A stretch of 64,000 nt of DNA from NCBI GenBank assembly GCA_028289345.1, contig JANQQL010000010.1, forward strand, positions 744,001-808,000, in the 5' to 3' direction. The position numbers and the translations under genes are program-made. Every line of letters begins with the position of its first letter. The stretch's first letter is position 1. The DNA is from Planctomycetota bacterium (GTDB lineage: Bacteria > Planctomycetota > B15-G4 > SIAN01). This document shows positions 9,441-19,217 of this stretch, in pieces. The notes below the pieces were generated by a model. The model had not been told where the DNA came from, ran no database searches, and worked only from the letters and a program-made list of their open reading frames with translations.

Positions 9441-10523
9441 GTGACATCGGCACCCATCGCCACATCGATCGCAGCTAGCGCTTCCGAAGAGGACGTGCGA
9501 CGACGTTGGGAAATTCGGGACGCGGACGACGTCTCTCGACGGGAGGTGGCGCTGGAACAGATTCGGGGCCATCGCCCGCGGCCCGCCAAGCTCGACCTGC
9601 GAGGCATCCGACTTGTCCGCGAAGACCTGCAGGACGTGGATCTTTCTCATGCTGACCTCACAGGAGCCGATCTCTCAGGGGCAAACCTGCGCGGGGCGCT
9701 GCTATTCTCGGCCTCTTTGAAGGATGCGGTTCTCCTGGAATCCAATCTCGAAGACGCGGAGTTGACTGCCGCGGATCTCTCGGGAGCCAACCTTCAGGAA
9801 GCGGCCGCCGATCGAGCCGGATTCGGCAGTGCTTGCTTGCGCAATGCTCGGCTGTTCCACGCCGGACTCACGGGCGCCACCTTCACGAAGGCCAATCTAG
9901 ACAGCGCCGATCTTCGATTGGGCCGACTCCAGGGCGCCCGCCTCCGGGAAGCGAACCTTCGACGAGCCGACTTCTCTCTAGCGGACCTGAGGGACTCCGA
10001 TCTCCAGCAGTCTTCGGTCCGTGGAGCAAGCTTTCGCGAAGCGGACCTTCGGGGGATCCGGCTTCGGGGTGTGACCGACTACGAGCGATGCGACTGGGTG
10101 GGAGCGGACTTTCGCGACATCGACTTCACCGGCGCTTACTTCCTCCGCCGATTCGCCTTGGACCAGAACTACCTCCACGAGTTCCGGAATCGAAACCGGA
10201 TGTCTCGTTGGGTGTATCACCTGTGGTGGGCCACCAGCGACTGTGGCCGGAGCCTGCCGCGGTGGGCCGCGCTGACACTGATCGTCGCCGCAGTATTTGC
10301 CATCCTGTACTCCCTCGTCGAGATCGACTTCGGTCACAACGAGACCTGGCTCTCTCCTCTCTACTTCAGTGTCGTGACACTCACGACCCTCGGCTATGGC
10401 GACGTGGTGCCAGTTTCGGCGGCGGCTCAAAGCCTCACGATGATTCAGGTGGTTTGCGGCTACTTCATGCTGGGCGGCCTGCTTTGCATCCTTTCCAACA
10501 AGATGGGCCGGCGCGCGGACTAG
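9441..10523 (+). CDS. Pentapeptide-repeat protein with two-TM K+ channel pore
   Basis: A 360-residue protein starting at GTG 9441 with GGAG about ten bases upstream. Residues about 60-225 are tandem A(D/N)LxX pentapeptides (ADLTGADLSGANLRGA), which fold as a right-handed quadrilateral beta-helix. Residues about 255-355 form a minimal ion channel: TM1 (WAALTLIVAAVFAILYSLV), a pore helix with the selectivity filter TLTTLGYGD near residue 315, and TM2 (QVVCGYFMLGGLLCIL). The filter matches K+ channels. The pentapeptide domain is cytosolic and N-terminal and could act as a gating or docking module; that is inference. The HDOD gene starts nine bases after the stop, suggesting an operon. Confidence 0.9.
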   Translation: MTSAPIATSIAASASEEDVRRRWEIRDADDVSRREVALEQIRGHRPRPAKLDLRGIRLVREDLQDVDLSHADLTGADLSGANLRGALLFSASLKDAVLLESNLEDAELTAADLSGANLQEAAADRAGFGSACLRNARLFHAGLTGATFTKANLDSADLRLGRLQGARLREANLRRADFSLADLRDSDLQQSSVRGASFREADLRGIRLRGVTDYERCDWVGADFRDIDFTGAYFLRRFALDQNYLHEFRNRNRMSRWVYHLWWATSDCGRSLPRWAALTLIVAAVFAILYSLVEIDFGHNETWLSPLYFSVVTLTTLGYGDVVPVSAAAQSLTMIQVVCGYFMLGGLLCILSNKMGRRAD

Positions 10524-10532
10524 GGGCTTCTC

Positions 10533-11381
10533 ATGAAACTGTTCAGCAAGAAACCCAAGAACCAAGCCGCCTCCCTCGAAGAGCTCTTGTCCGAAGCGAA
10601 GGTCCCTCACTTCAGCCGCGCCGTGATGCAGCTCTTACGACTTCTTCGGAACCCGGAGTCCGAAACCGAAGAGATCGTTCAGATTGCTCAGTGGGATCCG
10701 AACCTGGTGCTGAAGATGCTCCGGACCGTCAACTCCGCCGCGTACGGCATCCGCCATCAAATCACCTCGGTTCCCCAAGCCGTCGCCTTCCTCGGTCGTG
10801 GTCAGATGGAATCCTTGGTTCTGGGCCTTGCGGTCAGGAACGCGTTGCCGGAGAAAGCCTCCCCAAGCTTTGACTCGCGACGCTTCTGGGAAACCGCGGG
10901 ATGGCGTGCCTCATTGTCTCGACTGCTCGCGACACGCCTTCATCCGGGAGAAGCGGACGACTACTTTCTGTATGGCTTTCTGCAAGACGTGAGCCTCCCC
11001 ATCTTGGCCCAAGCCATTCCCGACCAATACGACGCGCTACTCGGCGAGTGGCTGGATCACGACGGCACCAGCCTCCAAGAGCTCGAACGGGAGAGCTTCG
11101 GCTGGGATCACTGCGAAGCCGGGGCGCGATTGGCAAATCACTGGGAATTGCCAGAGAAGCTGCGTCTCGCCATCTGCGATCATCATGATCACGAATCGGG
11201 TGCCCAGGGCCGGGTCGCGGTGGACCTGGTGGCGTACCTACGCGAGTCGGATGTAGACACCGGCGTGGAACTGCTTCAGAAGCAAGCTGTGGATCGATAC
11301 CAACTCCCGCAACCATGGGTCGAAGACGCGATTCGCCAAGCCCAGGAAGAAGGCAAGGAACTCGCCGAACTTCTCGAGTGA
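10533..11381 (+). CDS. HDOD-domain signalling protein
   Basis: A 282-residue soluble protein beginning nine bases after the channel gene. Residues about 20-215 match the HDOD fold, a degenerate HD-GYP/HD relative found in bacterial signalling proteins: KVPHFSRAVMQLL at the start, then DPNLVLKMLRTVNSAAYG and ITSVPQAVAFLGRGQM, which are typical of the family. The C-terminal half keeps HD-like segments (ICDHHDHESG) and ends in a charged helix. HDOD proteins usually lack phosphodiesterase activity and act as scaffolds in regulation. Pairing with a K+-channel-like protein is unusual and suggests, but does not show, a joint signalling role. Confidence 0.88.
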   Translation: MKLFSKKPKNQAASLEELLSEAKVPHFSRAVMQLLRLLRNPESETEEIVQIAQWDPNLVLKMLRTVNSAAYGIRHQITSVPQAVAFLGRGQMESLVLGLAVRNALPEKASPSFDSRRFWETAGWRASLSRLLATRLHPGEADDYFLYGFLQDVSLPILAQAIPDQYDALLGEWLDHDGTSLQELERESFGWDHCEAGARLANHWELPEKLRLAICDHHDHESGAQGRVAVDLVAYLRESDVDTGVELLQKQAVDRYQLPQPWVEDAIRQAQEEGKELAELLE

Positions 11382-11469
11382 GAGCCACGCCCGGGAAGTC
11401 CTCGGGTCGTCCTGAACGGATCGGGATCGGACTGGTTCAGACGTCCGGCTTCATCCTTCGCGGTGACCT

Positions 11470-14244
11470 TCACGGAAGTTTGTTGCTCCCGGACCTCTCG
11501 ACCCCATAGGTCTGCACGAGCTGGGCTCGGTACTCGTCGGCTTGGTCGGAATCGCCCAGCGCCGCGTAGCACGTCGTGAGATCGAAGAGCAGTGAAAGAA
11601 CTTGCGGATGATTCCCGCCGAACGTGTCGACCGACTCGTCGTAAGCCTCGAGAAACTCCAACTCCGCAAGCTCCAGCTCCTCGAGCGCAAGAAGGCACTG
11701 GGCATATTCCTGACGCAGCTCAATCCTCTGACGGGGAGAGCGGGTCTGGGCACCTCCGTCAATCTCGAGAAGGTCACGAAGAAGCTGGGTCGCGTGCTCG
11801 AGCTCCCCGGATGAAGCCAGAATGGCAATCCGGTCGTCAAGAGGTGGCCAGGGGAGGATCCCTTTGCCACTCTCGATCTCTTGCCGTGTCACGGAGTGCT
11901 GCTCTTCACTCCAGAGACCGTTCGTGCCAGCCCAGGATTCCTCGAGAAGGAGCCCCACGCCTTTCACCAACTCCTCGTTGCGCGGCATGCCATGAATCGC
12001 CACGTGATACGCTTGTCGCAGGACCTTTTCCCCATGATCCGCACGCCCCTCCTCCACGTGCCACTGGGCGATGATCATGAGCGAGTGACCGCGGATGGGT
12101 TGGTACACCGACATGGTTTCCGGAGGAGCCCAGGCGACGTCCCGAGCCAGTTCAAAGGCGCTGCGCCACTGTCCCAGCATGGAATGAAGACCCGCCAAGA
12201 GATCTTTGGTGACCAGCGTCCAGTGGTGGTGGGGCCCCAAGTCTTGCTCCAAGATCTCTAGGGCCGGATTGAGCAAGTCGACGGCACCCTGGTATTTCCC
12301 CTGTTTCGACAGCAGAGTTCCCATCGCCTGGATCGAGCTCAATGTGTCTGGATGGCGTTCGTGAAAGACTTGCTGGCGAATCCTCCACCCTGCTCGGAGG
12401 AGAGTCTCGGACTCGCCGAGCCGGCCGGTCTCCAAAAGGAACGAGCCCAGGTTGTGATAAGCGGTCGCAAGGTCTGGGCTTTCCTCACTCAAGACACTCT
12501 GACGCAGTTTCAAGGCTTGCCGAAACAGCACTTCCGCCTCGGGGAGTTGGCCTTCGTGCTGGTAGAGCGTCGCAAGATCGTTCGCGAGCGCGAGCTGGAT
12601 TGGATGCTCCGGCTCGACCACGCCATCGAGAACGTCGCTGCAACGCTCGAAGACGGCGAGGGCTTCTGCAAAGCGCATCCGCTCATAGTGGAGCGCACCC
12701 TCCATCAACATCGTCGCGGCGGTATCCAGGTGAGCCTCGCCGTAGAGTTCCCGATTCAGCTCGAGCCCGAGCTGGTTGTGACGCTCCGCATCTTCCAACC
12801 TGCCGAGCCGCTGGTAGACCCGAGCCGCGAGCGCATGGAGTGGCGCGCAAACCTCTCGGGAGTACTCCCCGCCTTCGATGGTTGGAAGCAACCGATCGAG
12901 CGCATCCTCCACCGTCTGCTCCCGGGCACGAGCGAGATCCAAGGCCGAGCCCGGCTCGGATGCCCGGATCAGCCCCATCAGGATCTCGTTCACGGTCCGC
13001 CGCGATTCGGCGGATTGGACCGCCGCGTGACGCGCGGCGTCCGCCTGCCAACGCTCATGAACCGAGATCACCGCTGCCAAGGCGAGCGCGACCACCGCGA
13101 GAGTCACTCCGCCGACCAACCCGGTGTGACGTCGAACGAACTTCCGCGCGAGATAGACCTTCGTCAATCGGCGAGCGCGGACCGGCTGGTCGTTCAGGGC
13201 CCGATGAAGATCGTCGGCAAAGGCCTCGGCCGATGGGTAGCGCAGACCCCTCTCCTTGCGAAGAGCTTTTTGGACAATCACCTCGAGGTCCGGAGAGACG
13301 CTCGTGGCGATCCGGGACATCGGAATCGGCTCCTCCTCGCAGATGCAGCGAGTCATCTCGGGGAGGTTCTCTTCCCGAGGATCGTACGGCAGCCTTTCCG
13401 TGAGCAACTCGTACAACACGACGCCCAACGAGTAGATATCTGAAGAGACGTCCAGGTCGCTGTCGCCTCGAACCTGCTCGGGACTCATGTAGGGCAAGGT
13501 GCCAATGAGCTGGCCGACAAGGGTCTGTGTCGTCAGACGCGGGTCGTCTCGGACCAGGCTTCGCGCAACCCCGAAGTCGAGTACCTTCGGCTTCCCTGCC
13601 TCGTCCACCAGAAGGTTGCTCGGCTTGAGATCCCGGTGAAGCACTCCTTTCTGGTGTGCGTGATGCACGGCCAGGCAAACCTCCCGGAACAAAAGGATCA
13701 GTTCCCGAGCCGGCAAAGATCGAGCTCGTACGAACTCCGTGATCTCCTGGCCGCGAATGAACTCCATGGCCAGAAACGGAACCAGTCCGATCGCGGTTTG
13801 GGCCGCGCCGGCCTCATAGATTCGGGCGATCCCCGGATGCTGCAGCCGTCCCAACACCTCGGCTTCCCATTCGAAGCGGCGAACGACAGAGGTCCGCGGC
13901 CAAGGAAGTCGAAGGACCTTCAGAGCCACGTCTCGCGGCGGAGACTTTTGTCGGGCGAGGTAAACGGAACCCATGCCTCCTGTCGCCAGATGCTCGAGCA
14001 CCCGGTAGTCCTTGAGGTCGGTGCCGACCAGCGCCGACTCATCGGCGATTTGAACCACCGGCTCTTCCAAGAAGTCACGCGTTCGATCGAGAGCGGACAG
14101 GAGTCCGCGAACCTCTTTCGCCACTTCCGGGGACTGCCGACAAGCTCGGGTCAGGAACTCTTCGCGCTCCACGCCGTCCAATTCGAGCGCCTCGTAAAAG
14201 ATCTGCCGGGCTTTCCCTCGAGGGTCCAGGGGAGAATCACTCAT
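11470..14244 (-). CDS. Membrane Ser/Thr protein kinase with TPR repeats
   Basis: A 924-residue protein. The start at 14244 overlaps the end of the sigma factor gene (ATGAGTGA), with GGGAG just upstream, so the two are translationally coupled; the frame is open upstream only as a shadow of the sigma gene. Layout: an N-terminal segment typical of planctomycete kinases, a Hanks-type kinase domain (Gly loop ATGGMGSV 87-94, Lys109, HRDLKPSN with Asp205, DFG at 223-225, GTLPYMSPEQ activation loop), one TM helix (about 374-395) and many TPR units filling 430-915. All catalytic residues are present, so it should be active. The TPR part lies across the membrane from the kinase and is probably the sensor. 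Overlap with the sigma gene suggests that they act together. Confidence 0.94.
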   Translation of the reverse strand: MSDSPLDPRGKARQIFYEALELDGVEREEFLTRACRQSPEVAKEVRGLLSALDRTRDFLEEPVVQIADESALVGTDLKDYRVLEHLATGGMGSVYLARQKSPPRDVALKVLRLPWPRTSVVRRFEWEAEVLGRLQHPGIARIYEAGAAQTAIGLVPFLAMEFIRGQEITEFVRARSLPARELILLFREVCLAVHHAHQKGVLHRDLKPSNLLVDEAGKPKVLDFGVARSLVRDDPRLTTQTLVGQLIGTLPYMSPEQVRGDSDLDVSSDIYSLGVVLYELLTERLPYDPREENLPEMTRCICEEEPIPMSRIATSVSPDLEVIVQKALRKERGLRYPSAEAFADDLHRALNDQPVRARRLTKVYLARKFVRRHTGLVGGVTLAVVALALAAVISVHERWQADAARHAAVQSAESRRTVNEILMGLIRASEPGSALDLARAREQTVEDALDRLLPTIEGGEYSREVCAPLHALAARVYQRLGRLEDAERHNQLGLELNRELYGEAHLDTAATMLMEGALHYERMRFAEALAVFERCSDVLDGVVEPEHPIQLALANDLATLYQHEGQLPEAEVLFRQALKLRQSVLSEESPDLATAYHNLGSFLLETGRLGESETLLRAGWRIRQQVFHERHPDTLSSIQAMGTLLSKQGKYQGAVDLLNPALEILEQDLGPHHHWTLVTKDLLAGLHSMLGQWRSAFELARDVAWAPPETMSVYQPIRGHSLMIIAQWHVEEGRADHGEKVLRQAYHVAIHGMPRNEELVKGVGLLLEESWAGTNGLWSEEQHSVTRQEIESGKGILPWPPLDDRIAILASSGELEHATQLLRDLLEIDGGAQTRSPRQRIELRQEYAQCLLALEELELAELEFLEAYDESVDTFGGNHPQVLSLLFDLTTCYAALGDSDQADEYRAQLVQTYGVERSGSNKLP

Positions 14245-14803
14245 GGGGCTCTCCCTTCTCCAGTTCCTGGTAGAGAAACGCTTTGGCAAAAGCCCAAAGA
14301 CGGACCACGGAGCGCAGCGAGACGCCGAGGACTTCGGCCACGTCTTCGTTTCCGAGCCCGGCGAAGTAACGCATCTCGACGACCCGTGCCGCCTGTGGAT
14401 CGGCGGCTTCGAGCTTCTCGAGCGAAGCATGAAGGTCGAGGACGTCGACCCACTCGTCTTCCACGCCGATCAAGGTCTCCGAAAGGGGCACAGCTTCCTC
14501 TCCCGCGCCGCGCTTGCGAGTCATCCGAGCTCGCGCGTCATCGACGAGAATTCGACGGATCAGCAGCCCCGCGATCGAGAAGAAGTGGGAGCGGTTCTTG
14601 TAGTCCTGCTCTTGTTTGACGAGCCTCAGGTAGGCCTCGTGGACCAAGGCCGTCGGTTGCAGCGTCCGGTTCTGGCGCCCGGCCAGCGCTTTCTGGCTGA
14701 GACGCTTCAGGTCCTGGTAGACGATCTGGAAAAGCTCCTCGCGCGCGGAGTCATCCCCACGGGCGAAGCGATCCAGTAGCTGGGTGACGTTCGAGTCGGT
14801 CAT
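14237..14803 (-). CDS. ECF-type RNA polymerase sigma factor
   Basis: A 188-residue sigma factor of the type common in Planctomycetota next to Ser/Thr kinases. Start 14803 (MTDSNVTQLL) gives the usual family length; the frame runs upstream without protein-like sequence. Region 2 is seen as LVHEAYLRLVKQEQDYKNR and SHFFSIAGLLIRRILVDDAR, region 4 as ARVVEMRYFAGLGNEDVAEV followed by an HTH (SLRSVVRLWAFAKAFLY). No anti-sigma gene adjoins it. Instead its last codons overlap the kinase start, so phosphorylation is a plausible control. It diverges from the lamin-tail-like gene at 15033, with a 229-bp shared upstream region. Confidence 0.94.
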   Translation of the reverse strand: MTDSNVTQLLDRFARGDDSAREELFQIVYQDLKRLSQKALAGRQNRTLQPTALVHEAYLRLVKQEQDYKNRSHFFSIAGLLIRRILVDDARARMTRKRGAGEEAVPLSETLIGVEDEWVDVLDLHASLEKLEAADPQAARVVEMRYFAGLGNEDVAEVLGVSLRSVVRLWAFAKAFLYQELEKGEPHE

Positions 14804-15032
14804 CGTCGTGTCATCCAGGAACGAAAGAAGATCCGTGAAGATATCGGGGCAGAGTGCCCTCGAAAAGCTGACCAGTTCGCGATTCTCGCGGTGATCTCGC
14901 GCCAACTTTCTCCGATTTCCTGGCGCCGGGATCCTCGTTCTCTCGCGTCCTCTCCCGTCCCGCGGTCGGCTTGCCCGCCTACGATGCCCCAGGGGCCGGC
15001 CCCACTTCCCTCTCCTTTCCCGGAGGCCCCTC

Positions 15033-17015
15033 ATGAACGCGAATCGCTGGAAGAACCTAGGTGCCACGGCCGTGCTCTCCGTCGCAGCCCTGAGCCCCGC
15101 CCCCGCCTCGGTGCTCATCAACGAGGTCCGGATCAGTCAGCCCGGTGCGGACACCGACGAGTACTTCGAGCTGGTCGGAACGCCGTTTCAATCTCTGAAC
15201 CGCTTCTACTACGTGGTGATCGGGGACGGTCCTGGAGGAAGCGGGGTCATCGAGGAGGTGATCGATCTCGGGGGACACTCGCTGGACGCGAGTGGATTCT
15301 TCGTGGCCGCGGAGGCCACGTTCAGCTTGGGTCCGGCCAACCTAATCACCAACCTTCAGTTCGAAAACAACGACAATGTCACCCACTTGCTCGTCGAGGG
15401 TTTCTTTGGGGCGGTCGGTGCCGACCTAGACGTCAACGATGATTGCTCCCTCGACCTGACGCCATGGCTCGTCGTTCACGATTCCATTGCCCTGATCGTC
15501 GAGGACAATCCGCCAGTCACCACCGAGTGCCATTACGGTCCTCCAGTGGTGGGCCCCGATGGCTCGTTCGTCCCTGGGCATGCGTACCGTTGCGTACCCA
15601 GTGGCAAATGGACCATCGGCGTGTTCGATCCCTCGTCAGCGTCGAACACCGACACCCCCGCGATCCCGAATGAGGTGTGTCCTCCGATCTTGGGCTTCGG
15701 ACTGTTGCACTCCTCCTTGGGACAGGCCTCGATCAGTTCTGACGCCCACTCCGAGATCCACACTCACGAGATCATGCTCAGCAACATCGGCGCCACGGGA
15801 GAAGACGGCTACGAGATTGACTTCGACGGCCTTCGGGGATTTCACGCGGTGCTCGAGCCGTCTCAACCACTCGATCCTCAGCTCGAACTAATCAGTTCCA
15901 CGATGACCGCCGCCAGTCAGCCTCTGAGCTCTCTTCGCTTTGCCCAAGGTACCTCCGGCTTGGAGATCACCCCCGACTTCCCGGCGACGGGCACCTCGAC
16001 CTATCGCGTTCAGCTCGTGCGGAATGGCAAGACCGTGGGCCTGCACGAGGGAGTCAGCGGCGTCGGAGCCATCGTTCCGGGCTTTGCCGCGGACCGAATC
16101 GAGTTCTGCTGCCACCCGGAGTTCCACTCCTATTCCGTCACTTTTGATCCGCTGCCGATCGACGTTCCGGGTCGAGGAGTGGTGATCGCAGACTTCATGT
16201 CCATGGAAGCCGAAGGGGCTTCCTCCGAGGGGCTGGCCGGAAAGGTGCAAGTCACTGCGGCAAACACCGGAGATGTCTTTGTCACGGGAGAGTGGATCCT
16301 GGAATTCGACGATCAGCTTCCGCTTCAAGGTCTTGGGAATGCGCGCTTGACCCAGGACTTGGGCACTGTGGTCGTGTCCGGCATGGCAGATTCCGAGCAA
16401 GACGGCGTTCGCATCCAGTTCCTGGACTTCTTGGCTCCGTTTCCCAACTCCGGAGGCAGCCTCGAAATCGACCTACAGGACGGAACTCTCTCCAAAGAGG
16501 AAAGCCTGGTTTGCACCGCCCGGGCGGACGTGGGATCCCTGAAGAACACGGAGCTGTGTTCGATCGGCGTGTCTCGCCTGAGTGGGGCTCCCGACCTGGA
16601 CGTCGAGATCGAGGTCGTCCTGGATGGACTCGGATGGGATCAAGGCGTCGTCGAGATGTTCCAGGACGGCGAGTTCGCCGGAAGGACTCTCGTTCCTACG
16701 GGGGTCTTCGGGACGTTGACCCCGCAGTCAGGCTTGCTCCCCATCGAGATCGAAGAACTCGTCACCACCACTGTGGGGATGGGACCAGAACCTCAAGTCG
16801 AGTTCGTCATCCATCTCGGTGATTCGGCAAATCTCCAGCCGTTTGGATTCGTCGGCAATGAACTGCGCGTTCGGACCCGAGACCGGTTCGACATGGAAGC
16901 CCTCGAGTCCGTCGACTTGACCTCGAACCAGGAAGACTTACGACTTCTCGACGCCCGGCTCATTCCCAATACCCGACTTCCTCGCGACTACAGCCGCAAG
17001 ATGCCTGCGCCCTGA
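15033..17015 (+). CDS. Exported lamin-tail-domain-like protein
   Basis: A 660-residue protein with GGAGG about seven bases before its ATG and a signal peptide ending near APASV. The mature N-terminus (VLINEVRISQPGADTDEYFEL) is the hallmark of lamin-tail (LTD) domains, small Ig-like folds found in secreted bacterial proteins and nucleases; the domain runs to about residue 190. The rest is beta-rich repeats with no motif I recognise and no visible sorting signal at the C-terminus. Two terminator-like hairpins follow the stop. The LTD call is supported by the INEV...EYFEL pattern; the role is unknown. Confidence 0.75.
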   Translation: MNANRWKNLGATAVLSVAALSPAPASVLINEVRISQPGADTDEYFELVGTPFQSLNRFYYVVIGDGPGGSGVIEEVIDLGGHSLDASGFFVAAEATFSLGPANLITNLQFENNDNVTHLLVEGFFGAVGADLDVNDDCSLDLTPWLVVHDSIALIVEDNPPVTTECHYGPPVVGPDGSFVPGHAYRCVPSGKWTIGVFDPSSASNTDTPAIPNEVCPPILGFGLLHSSLGQASISSDAHSEIHTHEIMLSNIGATGEDGYEIDFDGLRGFHAVLEPSQPLDPQLELISSTMTAASQPLSSLRFAQGTSGLEITPDFPATGTSTYRVQLVRNGKTVGLHEGVSGVGAIVPGFAADRIEFCCHPEFHSYSVTFDPLPIDVPGRGVVIADFMSMEAEGASSEGLAGKVQVTAANTGDVFVTGEWILEFDDQLPLQGLGNARLTQDLGTVVVSGMADSEQDGVRIQFLDFLAPFPNSGGSLEIDLQDGTLSKEESLVCTARADVGSLKNTELCSIGVSRLSGAPDLDVEIEVVLDGLGWDQGVVEMFQDGEFAGRTLVPTGVFGTLTPQSGLLPIEIEELVTTTVGMGPEPQVEFVIHLGDSANLQPFGFVGNELRVRTRDRFDMEALESVDLTSNQEDLRLLDARLIPNTRLPRDYSRKMPAP

Positions 17016-17045
17016 GCCTCGGCTCCACTTGATCCTTCCGCGAGT

Positions 17046-17079
17046 GGTGACACCCCTCGAGCAGGGGGTCACCTTCTTT
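17046..17079 (+). terminator. Terminator-like hairpin
   Basis: GGTGAC and CCC (17046-17056) pair with GGGGTCACC (17065-17073) with a short bulge, followed by a pyrimidine-rich TTCTTTC. It lies 30 bp after the lamin-tail gene. Confidence 0.6.
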
Positions 17080-17103
17080 CGATTCCTTTGCCAAGTTCGT
17101 TTT

Positions 17104-17157
17104 CCAGGTCGCCAAAACCGCCGGCATCCGATCGGTGGCGGGCGACCTGGCTGTTTT
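17104..17157 (+). terminator. Rho-independent terminator
   Basis: Perfect 10-bp arms CCAGGTCGCC (17104-17113) and GGCGACCTGG (17141-17150) are followed at once by CTGTTTTTTG. This is the clearest intrinsic terminator in the window, and in the + direction only. With the preceding hairpin it separates the 15033 and 17252 genes. Confidence 0.85.
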
Positions 17158-17251
17158 TTGGCGTCTTTCCTGACGCGAGTTTCGAGAAATCCTCGCGTGA
17201 CGAAGAGAAACCCGGCCGTAGTCGGGAGCCTTCCTCAAGAAAGGACCTGTC

Positions 17252-19042
17252 ATGGGATCCCAAATCCGACGATCCACCGCCCTCGCACTTTCGCTCTTCA
17301 TTGCCACTGGACCCGCCTCCGGGAATGTTCTCATCGCGGAGTGGAACGGAAACTACGACTTCGAGTTCCAGGTTCAGTACATGCCGGATCTCGACCAGAA
17401 ACGCTGGGGGCTGATTGATGGTGGGGACTCCTACTGCGTCCCGACCGCGACGATGAACTTGTTCTCGTACATTGCCGAATGGGGTCTTGGGGCGATGGAT
17501 CCCGGCCCCGGCGTCTACACCTACGAAGTCGACCATCTCGACATGACCAACCACATTTGGGATCTGGCATGGGACATGGAAACCACCTGGGGTGGTTGTT
17601 CCGGGACTTGCTCGAGCGACACGGTGAATGGCATCGACGAGTGGATCGACCCTTACCCCCTGGTTCGATACTCGGACTTCAAGCGCGAAGGCTACTGCCC
17701 CAACGTGAACGGCATGGCTCTCATCGCTTCGACCGGCGCCTTGATCAACTTCGCGTACGGCCGCTACAACCACAACCCTTCGGTGCTGCCCGTCATTGGG
17801 ACCAGAACCGGTGGGCATGCGGTCACCATGGTCTACGCCCACGCCGACGGCGTGAACGACATCGAGCTCTGGGTCCGGGATCCCAACGATGACCCCGGCG
17901 ACATCTTCTCGGAAGCGCCCTGGGCCTATCGCCTCTACGATCCGGTGGAAGAAATGACGGTCCAGGCCGACTTCGACGACGACGGAATCTACGAGCAGGT
18001 CAAGGTCACAGGCCTAGAGTACGACGACGCCGACAGCCAGATCCGTTTCATCGATTCAATGCACGCAATTTACCCGGGAAACGGATTCGAGTTCGATGAG
18101 GTCGAGCTAAACGTGCACCTGATCGGGGGACTCGACTTCGTCAACAACAACAATCCCACCCACTTCAACCCCGCGCCGTTCGAGAGCTTTCGGGACGCGG
18201 CTCTACACCCAGCGCAGCACTCCTACTACGTATTGACTCAACGTCCCCTCTCCCTGTTCGGCCACTTGAAACAGATCAACCGGGTGACTGGGCAGCAGGA
18301 AACTCTCCTCCAGTTCACCAAGCCGACGCAACTCGCGGTGGGACGTTTCGACGACATCTACGTCGCCACCGGCAGCCGAATCCACCGGACTCAGCGTCCC
18401 ACTTCCGGATACTCGATCTACGTCACCAAGGAAGTCGACGTCGCGCTATCCATCCAGGACATGCTCTACGATGACGCGAAGGATGAAGTCGTGGCAGTCT
18501 CCACGATCGAGCACAAGCTCGTCGTCGCTCCCCGTGACCTTGGCGACACCAGCCCGGTCTGGGAGTACCCCATTCCCACCCTCATCCCGCCGTCCTCGGA
18601 AGTTTCCCTCGCCATGAACCCGAACGATGGAAAGATCTGGTTGCTCGCGAGCGCCGATCCGCAAACGGCTTTTCGCATGACCATTCATGATCCCGGACCG
18701 AACGGCTGGGTGCAGGCACAGCCGATCTCACTTTCCCTTGGCGGTGACTCCACGGGCCTGGACTTCGATGACCGCGGCCATCTGCTGGTCACCAAGACCA
18801 ATGGCTCGGTGCTCGAGTTGGAGCAGGTTCAGCCCGGAGTGTGGTTCACGGTGTCGAACTCTCGCTACGCAAACCTCCAAGTCGATGGCGAGTTCCACGT
18901 CGCCCGAAGCCGTTCGTCCTACGACCCCGCCATCGGTTCCGAGGACATCTACATCCCATCCAGCGAGCTTCCGGAGATTGGAACATATGTGCTCGATGAT
19001 CCTCCTCCGGCCCAGAAGCCACGCCTGCGCTCCTGGCGCTGA
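17252..19042 (+). CDS. Exported C39-like cysteine-peptidase-fold protein
   Basis: A 596-residue protein with AAGGA upstream of the ATG and a signal peptide ending near PASGN. The N-terminal half resembles a C39-type papain-like fold: Cys62 in SYCVPTATMNLF, His189 in GGHAVTMVYAH and Asp210 in LWVRDPND, in the right order and with plausible spacing for a Cys-His-Asp triad. The C-terminal half (about 320-580) reads like an irregular beta-propeller (LKQINRVTGQ, QLAVGRFDDIYVATG). It is isolated from its upstream neighbour by two hairpins and converges on the selenoprotein gene. Peptidase activity is inferred from the triad; an inactive C39-like binding domain is possible. Confidence 0.72.
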   Translation: MGSQIRRSTALALSLFIATGPASGNVLIAEWNGNYDFEFQVQYMPDLDQKRWGLIDGGDSYCVPTATMNLFSYIAEWGLGAMDPGPGVYTYEVDHLDMTNHIWDLAWDMETTWGGCSGTCSSDTVNGIDEWIDPYPLVRYSDFKREGYCPNVNGMALIASTGALINFAYGRYNHNPSVLPVIGTRTGGHAVTMVYAHADGVNDIELWVRDPNDDPGDIFSEAPWAYRLYDPVEEMTVQADFDDDGIYEQVKVTGLEYDDADSQIRFIDSMHAIYPGNGFEFDEVELNVHLIGGLDFVNNNNPTHFNPAPFESFRDAALHPAQHSYYVLTQRPLSLFGHLKQINRVTGQQETLLQFTKPTQLAVGRFDDIYVATGSRIHRTQRPTSGYSIYVTKEVDVALSIQDMLYDDAKDEVVAVSTIEHKLVVAPRDLGDTSPVWEYPIPTLIPPSSEVSLAMNPNDGKIWLLASADPQTAFRMTIHDPGPNGWVQAQPISLSLGGDSTGLDFDDRGHLLVTKTNGSVLELEQVQPGVWFTVSNSRYANLQVDGEFHVARSRSSYDPAIGSEDIYIPSSELPEIGTYVLDDPPPAQKPRLRSWR

Positions 19043-19217
19043 AGGAACCATCGTCCCGGCGCACTCAGCACAGCATCTCTTGCACGCCGTCGTCCCTTGC
19101 GCGATCTGGTCACGTGGTTGGTGTCGAACGCATCGCCCCCCCGTTGCGCATCTCTGCGGATCGGGTCGCGCGGGATCACGGCAGAACCGAGTTCTCAATC
19201 CAGAATCGAGTCGACGG

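Noticed and set aside
12352..13443. 363-codon + strand frame opposite the kinase gene
   Set aside because: Shadow of the kinase/TPR coding sequence.
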